Notes under the pieces: model-generated
What the model was told of the DNA's origin: nothing
Database searches by the model: none
The model's input: the letters and a program-made list of their open reading frames with translations, nothing else
Made by a program: the position numbers and the translations under genes
In this document: positions 1-7,709 of the stretch, piece after piece
Numbering within the stretch: the first letter of the stretch is position 1
Layout of the letters: each line of letters opens with the position of its first letter
NCBI RefSeq assembly: GCF_018279165.1
Contig: NZ_CP047294.1
Location: 1 to 44,911, forward strand
Source of the DNA: Falsirhodobacter algicola
GTDB taxonomy: Bacteria; Pseudomonadota; Alphaproteobacteria; Rhodobacterales; Rhodobacteraceae
DNA length: 44,911 nucleotides
Reading direction: 5' to 3'

Positions 1-248
1 GACACGGACCTGCCTCAAGCAATGGATCGCCAGCCCAGCGATGACGGGGCAGCAGTATCTCTGGCCCAGCCGGTTTCATGATCGACCGCACATGTCGACG
101 CGCCAGTATGCGCGGCTTCTTCGCGATTGGGTCCGTTCGATCGGGCTGGAGGTCAGCAGATACGGCACGCACTCCATGCGACGAACGAAGGTCGCGCAGA
201 TTTACAAGAAGACCGGCAACCTGCGGGCCGTGCAACTGCTACTCGGTC
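1..248 (+). pseudogene. Tyrosine-recombinase (phage integrase) gene, 3' part of a broken copy
   Basis: Frame 2 is open from the first base and encodes the catalytic part of a phage-type integrase: a YLWPSR segment, then STRQYARLLRDWV, then YGTHSMRRTKVAQIY, which holds the H-x-x-R box, then LRAVQLLLG. This order is typical of short alphaproteobacterial integrases. The expected LGH…Y end with the nucleophilic tyrosine is absent. At about base 245 the sequence switches to an IS66 transposase tail in another frame, so the enzyme should be inactive. The 5' part lies at the other end of the window (from 44617) and joins in frame across the window ends. Fragment identity is clear; the exact junction base is approximate. 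Confidence 0.8.
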
Positions 249-617
249 AGGGACCTGCTCAACGCCGAGGGCCGGGCGCAGGGCGAACTGAAGAAGGCGA
301 TCAACTATACGCTGAACGCCTTCGATGCCCTGCGGCGTTTCGTTTTCGATGGCCGGCTGGAAATCGACAACAACCCCATCGAGCGCTGCATGCGGTTGAT
401 CGCCCTGGCGAAGAAGAACTCGATCGGTGCCGGCTCGCACGAGGCGGCACAGGTCTGGGCGATCTTCTATACGCTGATCGAAAGCGCCCGCCTGAACCGG
501 GTCAACCCGCGCGCCTATCTGAACTGGGTGGTCGAACAGATCGAGCGCAGCGGCGGCGAGATCGACCATGCCACGCTGATGCCCTGGAACTGCCCGGTCG
601 GGCGGCTGGACGACTGA
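245..617 (+). pseudogene. IS66-family transposase, C-terminal fragment
   Basis: Frame 3 encodes the IS66 TnpC tail: KAINYTLNAFDALRRFV, then DGRLEIDNNPIERCMRLIAL, then AKKNSIGAGSHEAAQVWAI and SLNRV/PRAYLNWVV-like segments, ending in GRLDD and a stop at 615-617. The LEIDNNPIER motif carries the last catalytic Glu of the IS66 DDE domain. About 120 residues remain of a protein usually near 500 residues, and no tnpA, tnpB or left end is present. It directly abuts the truncated integrase, so the IS or a later deletion removed the integrase 3' end. It is a remnant and not mobile. Confidence 0.85.
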
Positions 618-753
618 CCGTCGATCAGCCCGGCCTGCCAGGCTGGGCTAGATCCATCCCGTAATCACAATAATCAGCCGGAATCCGCGAGGTTTCCGGC
701 CGAGCGGCGTTGGAACCCAGTCAAGGATACTCGAATATCATACATGCTCGACA

Positions 754-1965
754 TCAAATGAATTTCTCACCTTCGGCTTCGCAGTGCTGGCGCACCTGAT
801 CGATCCAACGATCGAACCAAACCCAGTTTCCATAGTCACCGGCGCACCCGAAACCCTTGCCCGGGTTTTTCGCATCGAGTTGTTTCCAGAGCTGCGTATG
901 GTCATGCATGCGGAATTTCGGGAAACCTGCCGCTTGCATCTTCTCCACTACTTTTTTGGGCGGATACCGATCCTTGTTCACCTCTTTGAGGATGATCTTG
1001 CTGATTTCCCCCGCCTCATCGCTGCCGCCAGAGACGATATGAACCGCAGTGTCGGCCGCGCCGGGCTTCTTCGCCACCATCGGCACGAAGCCATAGGAAA
1101 TTCGATAAGCCGGATCCTTCATCTCCTCGTCGGTAAGACCATGCTCGAATGCATCGATGGCCGCCTCGATATGCTTCGGAAGGCCGGACGCCTTCTTCAA
1201 AGCCGCCCGCTGTTCCGCGCCGAAGGAAACAAACTGCAACGCGAGAGGTAGGCGTTTCTCCAGCCCATACTGCGCCCCGAACTCCCTCTTCAGCAGGTCG
1301 TTAAAATTAAGCGCGCAGGACTGCAGCTTCGCGCCAAGCGCATCGTCAATCCGGTTGGTCGAGCGGTGTTCTACCTCGTGCCGGATCTCGATCAGAAACT
1401 CGAGGTTTCTGGCGGCTCCGCCTTTCACCGGGCATTTCGGCTGCTTGAGGCAGTGGCCAAGCTCCCAGAATTTTTCGGCACCCTCCTCGGTTTTCTGCCC
1501 TGCATAACGATAGTCAATACCCTCCCGCCGGAACCAAGCGTGGAGCAGATATGTCCAGGCGATGATCGCCGTAACGATGAACAGTTCGGCCCGGAAAGTC
1601 AGCCCGGCGGAGTTGAAAGTTTGGACCCCGGCGATCATCGCCTCCCGTGCCTTGATGAGCAGTTCATCGCCGCGAATGCTCAGGCCGGTCGCATGATCGA
1701 TGTCCGGCCATGTCGAGAGAAAGGCGTCCAGATCGTCGTCAGTCGCGGATTTCGTCGCCTTGTGCTTCGCCTCGGTTCTGATTTCTCCGATCAGCCGATG
1801 GTTTACCGTCCGGGTCGGCCGAGTGAAGTAGGCCAGGATGTCCTGATCATTCGTGAATGCTCCGCCCCGGGCGATCATCGCCTTGACCAAGGCGACTTCC
1901 CAGTTCTCGAGGGTGTTTCCCCGGCGCCGCTTGATTTTCTTGGGGCCATTGTTCTGGTCCGCCAT
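754..1965 (-). CDS. DUF3644 domain protein with a HEPN-like RNase motif
   Basis: 403 residues, ATG start at 1965. The N-terminus (TLENWEVALVKAMIA, then NDQDILAYFTRPTRTVNH) looks like a small helical DNA-binding or adaptor segment often found in DUF3644 proteins. The central part (about residues 100-200, starting LLIKAREAMIAGVQTFNSAG) matches my memory of DUF3644. It contains RHEVEHR near residue 193, an R-x4-H signature of HEPN ribonucleases. The C-terminal half (KKPGAADTAVHIVSGG, then WKQLDAKNPGKGFG) is not recognised. It stands alone, with IS66 debris downstream and a long non-coding region upstream. HEPN proteins are commonly toxins or abortive-infection effectors; such a role here is inferred. 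No antitoxin is adjacent. Confidence 0.7.
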   Translation of the reverse strand: MADQNNGPKKIKRRRGNTLENWEVALVKAMIARGGAFTNDQDILAYFTRPTRTVNHRLIGEIRTEAKHKATKSATDDDLDAFLSTWPDIDHATGLSIRGDELLIKAREAMIAGVQTFNSAGLTFRAELFIVTAIIAWTYLLHAWFRREGIDYRYAGQKTEEGAEKFWELGHCLKQPKCPVKGGAARNLEFLIEIRHEVEHRSTNRIDDALGAKLQSCALNFNDLLKREFGAQYGLEKRLPLALQFVSFGAEQRAALKKASGLPKHIEAAIDAFEHGLTDEEMKDPAYRISYGFVPMVAKKPGAADTAVHIVSGGSDEAGEISKIILKEVNKDRYPPKKVVEKMQAAGFPKFRMHDHTQLWKQLDAKNPGKGFGCAGDYGNWVWFDRWIDQVRQHCEAEGEKFI

Positions 1966-2665
1966 CCTGAACCTCCCTGAACATGCGCGGTAGCCGACCT
2001 ACCGAACATGCAGAATACTATTTCGGGGGACGGTTTCACCGGCAAGCCCGAGCGCGATCTCCCGCACACTTCGGGAAAGTTCGGCTATCATGGCGGTGCG
2101 CATCTTCGTGGGGATACAGGACGGAAATGGTCCGCACAGTCGAATCGGGCCTTGAGTCGAGCGCAACGGACGCAACCTTGGCCGGGCGCACTCCACAAAT
2201 GATCCTGACATCAGAGGCGTTTCGGGGGCCTTTGCACCGCTTACTTATTCACCGCGCACATAACGACTATCGGTGATAGTTCTCCGCATCGGCCGATGAA
2301 ACTTTTCAGCGTGAATATACGCCTACTTTCTAGACTTTGCCTTGATCTTCGCTAGTGATCAGCGCGCAATGATCCATTGTGGGTCATGTGAAAGCGAAAA
2401 TCTGGTCCGGGTTCTCCTGATGAGCGCAGTTGACGGGAGCGGCCGTTGGGTGAGGTGCGCAGGGATCGGACGCTTGCAGCGTGGACCGGCCTATGGATTT
2501 TCGCACAGCTGGCTCGGTTCGGAATAGCCCCTTGAGGCGTTTCCCCGCAATCGTGTCTACGGCCTGAAGGCCGGTTCTTTAGGGAGGGCGGATCATCGAG
2601 AATCCAACGACGAGCCCCCCAAGAGACGCATTTTGGAAGTAATGTCTATGGCGTGACATTGGCGT

Positions 2666-2889
2666 GTAACACGCAACACGTTGATAAGTATCGCATATCC
2701 GCGTTTGTAACGCTGTTACAGGCGTTACGCCGGGGGAATGAGTTTATGTGCGTGCGTATGCGTATGTGTGCGTATACGTATATATAATTATTTATTTCTT
2801 GTAACATACAAACAAACACCTTTTTCCTTAATAAGAATCAATCACTTAGGGGTGTTACGCGTCCCGTAACGCCGGTGTAACAACGTTAC
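2666..2889. repeat. Cluster of nine GTAAC/GTTAC motifs
   Basis: Five GTAAC (2666, 2707, 2801, 2866, 2877) and four GTTAC (2715, 2724, 2854, 2885; the reverse complement) occur within 224 bp. They are mostly in the wider form (G/T)TGTAACGC or its complement. They form two groups flanking a pyrimidine-purine alternating tract, with arrangements such as TGTAACGCTGTTACAGGCG on the left and GGTGTTACGCG…CGTAACGCC on the right. Repeated short sites beside AT-rich DNA resemble iterons or clustered binding sites for a replication, partition or phage-type regulator. The binding protein is not identified. Confidence 0.6.
2745..2786. other. 42-bp perfect pyrimidine-purine alternating tract
   Basis: Every step from T2745 to A2786 alternates pyrimidine and purine, starting TATGTGCGTGCGTATGCGTA and ending ACGTATATATA. 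Such tracts favour left-handed Z-DNA under negative supercoiling, and the TATATA end favours melting. It sits between the two halves of the GTAAC cluster and is followed by an AT-rich segment (ATTATTTATTTCTTG). This is direct sequence observation; any role in replication or transcription is inferred. Confidence 0.65.
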
Positions 2890-3062
2890 AGCATTGATAT
2901 TCCACAGGATTTTTACCCGGACACCCCACTAACGCGAAATGTGGTTCTACCTGCCATCTGGAGCTGATCGCAACCGGCAGCTTTGGGCTCCTGCCTCATG
3001 GACAGTAAGCATTCCAGCGCCTATGTTAGCGCAAGGTATTACCTGTTATCTTGAGGCGAGGC

Positions 3063-3341
3063 ATGGCTTCGGCAACATCCATCAAGCTCGATGACGAGAT
3101 GAAAGGGCGGGTCCAGCACCTCGCCCAAGCACGACAGCGCACCTCGCACTGGATCATGCGCGAGGCGATCTCGCAGTATGTCGAGCGCGAAGAGCGACGT
3201 GAGGTGCTGCGTAAGGACACTCTCGCGGCGTGGGAAGAGTTTCAGGCAACCGGCCTGCACGCGACGGCCGAAGAGGTCGATCAGTGGCTGGCAAGGTGGG
3301 GCACAGACGACGAGCAACCCGCGCCTGAATGCCACAAGTGA
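3063..3341 (+). CDS. Ribbon-helix-helix (CopG/ParD-type) antitoxin
   Basis: 92 residues. The ATG at 3063 is preceded by a purine-rich GAGGCGAGG. The N-terminus ATSIKLDDEMKGRVQHLAQA, followed by RTSHWIMREAISQYVEREE, is a classic ribbon-helix-helix domain: one beta strand giving operator contacts, then two helices. The acidic tail (TAEEVDQWLARWGTDDE) would wrap the toxin. Its 3' end overlaps the ParE-like gene by 13 bp, so the two are translationally coupled. It would neutralise the toxin and repress the operon by binding upstream of 3063. The pair probably serves plasmid addiction. Confidence 0.88.
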   Translation: MASATSIKLDDEMKGRVQHLAQARQRTSHWIMREAISQYVEREERREVLRKDTLAAWEEFQATGLHATAEEVDQWLARWGTDDEQPAPECHK

Positions 3342-3622
3342 TCTACGCCCCGGCCGCGATCCGGGATTTGCAGCGCCTGCGGGCCTTCCTGCGCACCAAG
3401 AACCCTGATGCTGCCCGGCGGGCCGGTGACGCCATCCGTCAGGGGGTGGCGATCCTAGGCACGCACCCCCGACTCGGCCGGATGCTCGATGATCTGCCGG
3501 AGCAGTTCCGGGAATGGCTCATCGACTTCGGCGACAGCGGCTATGTCGCCCGCTACCGGATCGACGCCGAGACCGTGACGATCCTCGCCATCCGGCACCA
3601 GAAAGAGGCCGGGATCGCCTAG
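3329..3622 (+). CDS. RelE/ParE-family toxin
   Basis: 97 residues, ATG at 3329 inside the antitoxin gene. The fold signature is plain: VIYAPAAIRDLQRLRAFL at the N-terminus, then NPDAARRAGDAIRQGVAIL, then HPRLGRMLDDLPEQFREW, and the final beta strands SGYVARYRIDAETVTILAIR ending HQKEAGIA. ParE members poison gyrase and RelE members cleave ribosomal mRNA. The family order and RHQ-x-E ending fit ParE better, but sequence alone does not settle the target. Length and catalytic-end residues look intact, so the pair is probably functional. Confidence 0.88.
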   Translation: MPQVIYAPAAIRDLQRLRAFLRTKNPDAARRAGDAIRQGVAILGTHPRLGRMLDDLPEQFREWLIDFGDSGYVARYRIDAETVTILAIRHQKEAGIA

Positions 3623-3849
3623 AGCGACTGCCTCCTGCCCCGTCCCTACGCGCCAGAGAAGTTCGAGGTTCTGCGCAAATCGGCCCCGGTGGTCGTCCGA
3701 CATGGGGTTGGCGTTGCCGGTTCCGGTCGTTGCACTACAGCAGCAGCGGTAAGCCGGTTGCAGAACAGCACCTGCCTGCCAAGGTGACCGCTCGTGGGAC
3801 ATTCCCGCCGTTCGTGAGCAGACGCCGGTGTCAGAAGTTTCGGTCAAAA

Positions 3850-4710
3850 TCACGCAAATCGTTTTGCTCCCGCGACGCACGCCACAATCAGCAGCGTCAC
3901 AGCGATCATCGACCACGCCACGGATTCACCCAGCACTACACTCGCTAATGCGAGCCCGAAGAACGGTTGCAGGAGTTGCAACTGACCGACGCCAGCGATG
4001 CCACCGAGCGCAAGCCCTCGATACCAGAAAACGAACCCGATCCACATGCTGAAGACGGAAACGTAACCCAGTCCTAGCCACACCGGGATCGTGACGCGGC
4101 CCCAGTCGGATGGCCACGTTCCCGCTGCGAGAACGGCCATGACAGGTGCAGCCAGAACCAGCGCCCACGAGATGACCTGCCAGCCACCGAGACGACGGGA
4201 GAGGACGGCCCCCTCGGCGTAGCCCAAGCCACAGATTAGGATCGCGGCCAACATCAGCAGGTCGCCGGTCAGGGTGCCATCTGCGCTTTGCGACCAAGCA
4301 TAGAGTGCGACGAGCAGGCTTCCTCCGTAGGAGAAGAGCCAAAACGCCCGCCGAGGCCGCTCCCCGCCCCGGATCACACCGCAGATGGCGGTTGCCAGCG
4401 GTAAGAGGCCGATGAAAACAATGGAACGGGCCGAGGTGATGTGCTGCAAGGCAAGAGCGGTCAACAGTGGAAAGCCGACAACGACGCCCGCCGCCACGAC
4501 CGCAAGTGGAGCAACATCAGACTTCGAAGGCCGGGTTTGACGCCACAGCATCAGCGCCGCCACAGCGAGAACCGCTGCAATCACGGCGCGGGCTGATGTG
4601 AGGAACATGGGAGAAAGGCCAGATACCGCCACTCGTGTGGCCGGTAAGGATCCACTGAATATGATGACGCCGATGAGGCCGCTGCCCCATCCCTTGCTTG
4701 AAAGACCCAT
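3850..4710 (-). CDS. EamA-family (drug/metabolite) exporter
   Basis: 286 residues, ATG at 4710. The protein is almost entirely hydrophobic, with about ten predicted membrane helices in two repeats, for example LIGVIIFSGSLPATRVAV at the start and WSMIAVTLLIVACVAGAKRF at the end. Each half carries an EamA-like pattern; RSIVFIGLLPLATAI closes helix 4 of the first half. It is transcribed divergently from the MocR-type regulator at 4825 with 114 bp between them. That arrangement is common for MocR-controlled amino-acid or vitamin B6-related exporters. The substrate is not evident. Confidence 0.85.
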   Translation of the reverse strand: MGLSSKGWGSGLIGVIIFSGSLPATRVAVSGLSPMFLTSARAVIAAVLAVAALMLWRQTRPSKSDVAPLAVVAAGVVVGFPLLTALALQHITSARSIVFIGLLPLATAICGVIRGGERPRRAFWLFSYGGSLLVALYAWSQSADGTLTGDLLMLAAILICGLGYAEGAVLSRRLGGWQVISWALVLAAPVMAVLAAGTWPSDWGRVTIPVWLGLGYVSVFSMWIGFVFWYRGLALGGIAGVGQLQLLQPFFGLALASVVLGESVAWSMIAVTLLIVACVAGAKRFA

Positions 4711-4824
4711 GACTGCCCTCGTTGTTTTTCCTTTTTGTTACGAGAAGGCCGCTGGTGGAGATAGGCACGGGAGGCATACAAAAGCACCGAACTGTATTCC
4801 CCACTGGACCCATACGGCAGCATC
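4711..4824. promoter_or_regulatory. Divergent promoter region between the EamA exporter and MocR regulator
   Basis: The 114 bp separate two genes transcribed away from each other, so both promoters and the likely MocR operator lie here. MocR-type proteins usually bind direct repeats in such spacers, but I could not single out a convincing repeat. The call rests on gene arrangement only. Confidence 0.4.
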
Positions 4825-6204
4825 ATGACGAACCGGACAACGCAGGTGATGGACGCGATCCGCCGCAAGATCGCGGAACGGGCGCTTCTTGCAGGGGAGC
4901 GGGTGCCGTCGATCCGCATCCTTGCAGCGAAGATGGGTGTCTCGCCTTCGACTGTCGTCGAAGCCTATGACCGACTGGTGGCGGACGGGGTGATCCGGTC
5001 GCGGCCCGGTGCCGGTTTCTACGTCGCGGATCGCGCGGCGTTCACGAGCCTTCGGCCTCCGGCCACGGATTTGGAGCGGTCGGTCGATCCGCTGTGGGTG
5101 TCGCGGCAGTCGCTCGATGCGGCACCCGGTGTATCGAAGCCGGGATGCGGGTGGATGCCGCCCGACTGGATGCCGCAGGCGGCGATCCGGCGTGCGCTGC
5201 GCCAGATCAGCCGCAGCGATAATGCCCTGCTTGTGGACTATGGCCGCTCGCGCGGCGGGCAGGATCTCCGTCACCTTCTGGCGCGACAATGCGCGGAGGA
5301 AGGTTTGCCGGTCGATCCCGACATGGTGCTGCTGACCGGCTCCGGATCACAGACCCTGGACCTGATCTGCCGCCTCTTGCTGCGTCCGGGCGATACGGTT
5401 CTGGTTGATGATCCCTGCTACTTCAACTTCCAGGCGCTGCTGCGCGTCCTCGGGGTCCGCATCGTGTCGGTGCCCTTCACCCGCGACGGTCCCGATCTGG
5501 CCGCGTTCGCCAAAGCCTTGGAGATTCATCGGCCGCGCCTCTACCTGACGAACTCCGCGCTGCACAATCCGACCGGTGCCACGCTGTCGGCACAGACCGC
5601 GCACCGCCTGCTGTTGCTTGCGGCTGAATGGAATCTGACCATCGTGGAGGACGACACATTCGCCGCGTTGGAACCGGACCTGTCGCCTCGCCTTGCCATC
5701 CTCGACGGGCTGCAACGCGTCATCCGGATCGGCAGCTTTTCCAAGACGCTTTCGGCTGCGGCCCGCTGTGGCTACGTCATCGCACGGCCGGAGCTAGTCG
5801 AGGCGCTGACTGACTTGCAGGTCGCCACCAACTTTGGCGGGCCGAGCCCCATTACCGCAGAAATCGTCCGGATCACGCTGGCGGACGGAAGCTACCGCAA
5901 GCACATCGCCGCCACCCGAACGCGGCTCGCGCGGGCGCGGCGGGACGCTAGCGAGAGGCTGGACCGGCTGGGGATCGTGCCTTGGCTCATGCCCCGCGGG
6001 GGCTTCTACCTGTGGTGTCAACTGCCGGAAGGGAAGGACGCGCAAATCGTTGCCAAAGCCGCTCTGGAAAGAGGGGTAGTTGTTGCCCCCGGCAACGTAT
6101 TCAGCGCTGCCGGGACCGCAGGAGACTTCATGCGTTTGAACGTCAGTCAGGTAGCGTCTCCCGTCTTTGAGCACCTGGCGGAGATCTTGCGAACGTCCGG
6201 TTAG
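4825..6204 (+). CDS. MocR/PdxR-type regulator (GntR DNA-binding domain fused to aminotransferase-like domain)
   Basis: 459 residues. Residues 1-70 form a GntR winged helix: VMDAIRRKIAERALLAGERV, PSIRILAAKMGVSPSTVVEA, then GVIRSRPGAGFYVAD. After a short linker, residues of about 100-455 form a fold-type I PLP aminotransferase domain. This includes HNPTGATLS and the Schiff-base lysine motif SFSKTLSAAARCGY. Such proteins are transcription factors that sense an amine or PLP derivative rather than working enzymes. The divergent EamA exporter is its likely target. Length and motifs are complete, with no frameshift. Confidence 0.9.
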   Translation: MTNRTTQVMDAIRRKIAERALLAGERVPSIRILAAKMGVSPSTVVEAYDRLVADGVIRSRPGAGFYVADRAAFTSLRPPATDLERSVDPLWVSRQSLDAAPGVSKPGCGWMPPDWMPQAAIRRALRQISRSDNALLVDYGRSRGGQDLRHLLARQCAEEGLPVDPDMVLLTGSGSQTLDLICRLLLRPGDTVLVDDPCYFNFQALLRVLGVRIVSVPFTRDGPDLAAFAKALEIHRPRLYLTNSALHNPTGATLSAQTAHRLLLLAAEWNLTIVEDDTFAALEPDLSPRLAILDGLQRVIRIGSFSKTLSAAARCGYVIARPELVEALTDLQVATNFGGPSPITAEIVRITLADGSYRKHIAATRTRLARARRDASERLDRLGIVPWLMPRGGFYLWCQLPEGKDAQIVAKAALERGVVVAPGNVFSAAGTAGDFMRLNVSQVASPVFEHLAEILRTSG

Positions 6205-6275
6205 GGCTCTGAGCGCTGGCCCAGCATGGACCGACGCAGCTGAAAAATGGCAACTCTTGCCCGATCACAGGGGAA

Positions 6276-6820
6276 GTGGATGCCGCTTCGCTTTATCGTT
6301 GCCACGGGCTGGTCTTCACCTCCGCCGGAAGCGCTGCGGGGATCGACCTGTTGATCGAGATCGTGAAGCGAGATTTCGGTCCCGAAGCCGCGAACTCGGT
6401 CGCGCGCCGTCTGGTGGTGCCGGCCCACTGGACGGGCGGTCAGGCTCAGTCCTTGAGCGCCCCGTGCCGGTCCACTGAGGCGGGCAGATCGCGCCGCTCC
6501 TCGACCGGATGCGCGGGGTGCTGGATCAGGACTGGCCGGTGGAGCGCATGGCCGAGGATTGGAGGATGAGCTCCCGCACCTTCCTGCGACGCTTCCACGA
6601 CCCGACCGGCGGCACGCCGGGCGACTGGCTGATCGCGGAGCGGGTCGAGGCGGCCAAGGCCCTACTGCGCGGCGGCGCGCTCGGCATCGAGGCGATCGCC
6701 GAGGCCGTGGGGTTCGGATCGGCCCACGCCCTACGTTACCACTTCCGCACCCGCGCCGAATTGCCACCCTCGGCCTATCGGCAGCGGTTCCTGCCAGTGG
6801 CTAGACTCGCCGACGCGTGA
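6276..6820 (+). pseudogene. FtrA/GlxA-like AraC regulator, truncated and frameshifted
   Basis: The stretch LVFTSAGSAAGIDLLIEIV, then FGPEAANSVARRLVVPAHWT (frame 3) is the end of a DJ-1/PfpI-like domain of GlxA/FtrA regulators. The continuation LERPVPVH appears in frame 2 near 6455. It is followed by an in-frame TGA at 6476-6478, and then the AraC HTH: MRGVLDQDWPVERMAEDW, SSRTFLRRFHDPTGGTPGDW, EAIAEAVGFGSAHALRYHF. One frameshift, one nonsense codon and the missing N-terminal two thirds make this a clear pseudogene. It lies just downstream of the MocR gene on the same strand. Confidence 0.85.
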
Positions 6821-6895
6821 TGGACGGAGCCATCATTGCCCAAGACGGCAAGGCGGTAGCAATCGGCCGCTTGCTTCACAAATCGTTCTCAGGGC

Positions 6896-7020
6896 GAATT
6901 ATCCGTATTTTCGGCTGTCCCATACATGGTGCGACCCGCCCTCTCAGAATGCTGCCCCCTGATGATTCAACTAATCTGGCTGACCTATAGTATTACCTAA
7001 ACGGAATTATCCGTGATTTC
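6896..7020. repeat. 17-bp imperfect direct repeats with a short inverted repeat, upstream of the recombinase operon
   Basis: GAATTATCCGTATTTTC (6896-6912) and GAATTATCCGTGATTTC (7004-7020) match at 15 of 17 positions. The second copy sits in an inverted repeat, ACGGA-ATTA-TCCGT (7001-7014). They lie 80 to 200 bp upstream of the HTH/recombinase operon. They could be recombinase core or arm sites, or operators for the small HTH protein. No matching copy was found downstream of the second recombinase, so element boundaries remain unproven. Confidence 0.45.
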
Positions 7021-7099
7021 CTGAGGTTATCCACATTGTCGTGCATTTGCGGGCGTATTCGCATTTGGTGCGCAAATCGGCAGTTAGTAAGATGGGGGT

Positions 7100-7585
7100 A
7101 TGAAAAATGATGCCGTCATATACGTTACGAACCATCCGGTAACACCCGCCGCAATTGCGCGGCATCTCGGAATCTGCGCTCCGATGGTGCGGCCGACAAT
7201 GGGCGATCTTGGATGCCGGATGCTCCCTGGCGGCCGCTATGACCTCGCCGAACTGTGGCGGCGTATTTGGGGCATCGATCGCGTGCCGCGGGCGTGGCTC
7301 GAGGCCATGGAAAGGCCGCTTCTGTCCATTGAGGCTGTGGCTGAAATGGTCGGCGTCCACTCAGCCACCATTCGCCGCGCGGGTAACACACGTTCTCCGA
7401 AATGGCGCCTCCCGGATCACTGCGACCTGGGCGAACGGACCCGTCGTTATCTTCCTCTGCATATCGAAGCCTGGCTTCGCGGGGAGCCGCCGGAGGATTG
7501 GCTGAAGCGGCAGTATCGGCCTTCCGGGCCGCTTGGCCTGCGTCTCAGAGGGGCAGGGAATGCCCAATTCGAGGTGCCATTCTGA
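7100..7585 (+). CDS. Small protein with two helix-turn-helix-like segments, first gene of a recombinase operon
   Basis: 161 residues, ATG at 7100 after GATGGGGGT. The N-terminal part (TPAAIARHLGICAPMVRP) reads like a short HTH. A second segment (SIEAVAEMVGVHSATIRR, followed by KWRLPDHCDLGERTRRYLPL) reads like an excisionase/MerR-type winged helix, where a DNA-binding helix is followed by a wing. No family name is recognised with certainty. It precedes two large tyrosine recombinases on the same strand (124 bp gap). A recombination directionality factor or operon regulator is the natural inference. Confidence 0.6.
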   Translation: MKNDAVIYVTNHPVTPAAIARHLGICAPMVRPTMGDLGCRMLPGGRYDLAELWRRIWGIDRVPRAWLEAMERPLLSIEAVAEMVGVHSATIRRAGNTRSPKWRLPDHCDLGERTRRYLPLHIEAWLRGEPPEDWLKRQYRPSGPLGLRLRGAGNAQFEVPF

Positions 7586-7709
7586 ATTAGCGCACAGTCC
7601 TGAAACCAACCAACTTTATGACAAACACCCATCGAATTTCGGCTCAGGAAACGGAACGAGTGTTTCTCATTCCTCGAAAATCTAACGCAATAACCGAAAA
7701 TAACGAACA

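Larger units (their letters stand above)
1966..3062. other. 1.1-kb region without a convincing gene
   Basis: ORFs here are short, overlap on both strands and show no recognisable protein. The left 100-200 bp must hold the promoter of the DUF3644 gene. A palindrome ACTATC-GGT-GATAGT lies at 2266-2280 and could be a repressor operator. A small hairpin CGGCC-TGAA-GGCCG at 2560-2573 followed by GTTCTTT could be a weak plus-strand terminator. From about 2640 the composition turns AT-rich and carries the two repeat structures listed separately. The right end leads into the toxin-antitoxin operon promoter. Confidence 0.5.

Noticed and set aside
2342-2527. 61-residue plus-strand frame in the non-coding region
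   Set aside because: No start signal, no family resemblance and no neighbours to support it.
2666-2889. CRISPR array
   Set aside because: The repeated units are 5-9 bp with irregular spacing and mixed orientation, unlike 23-47-bp CRISPR repeats.
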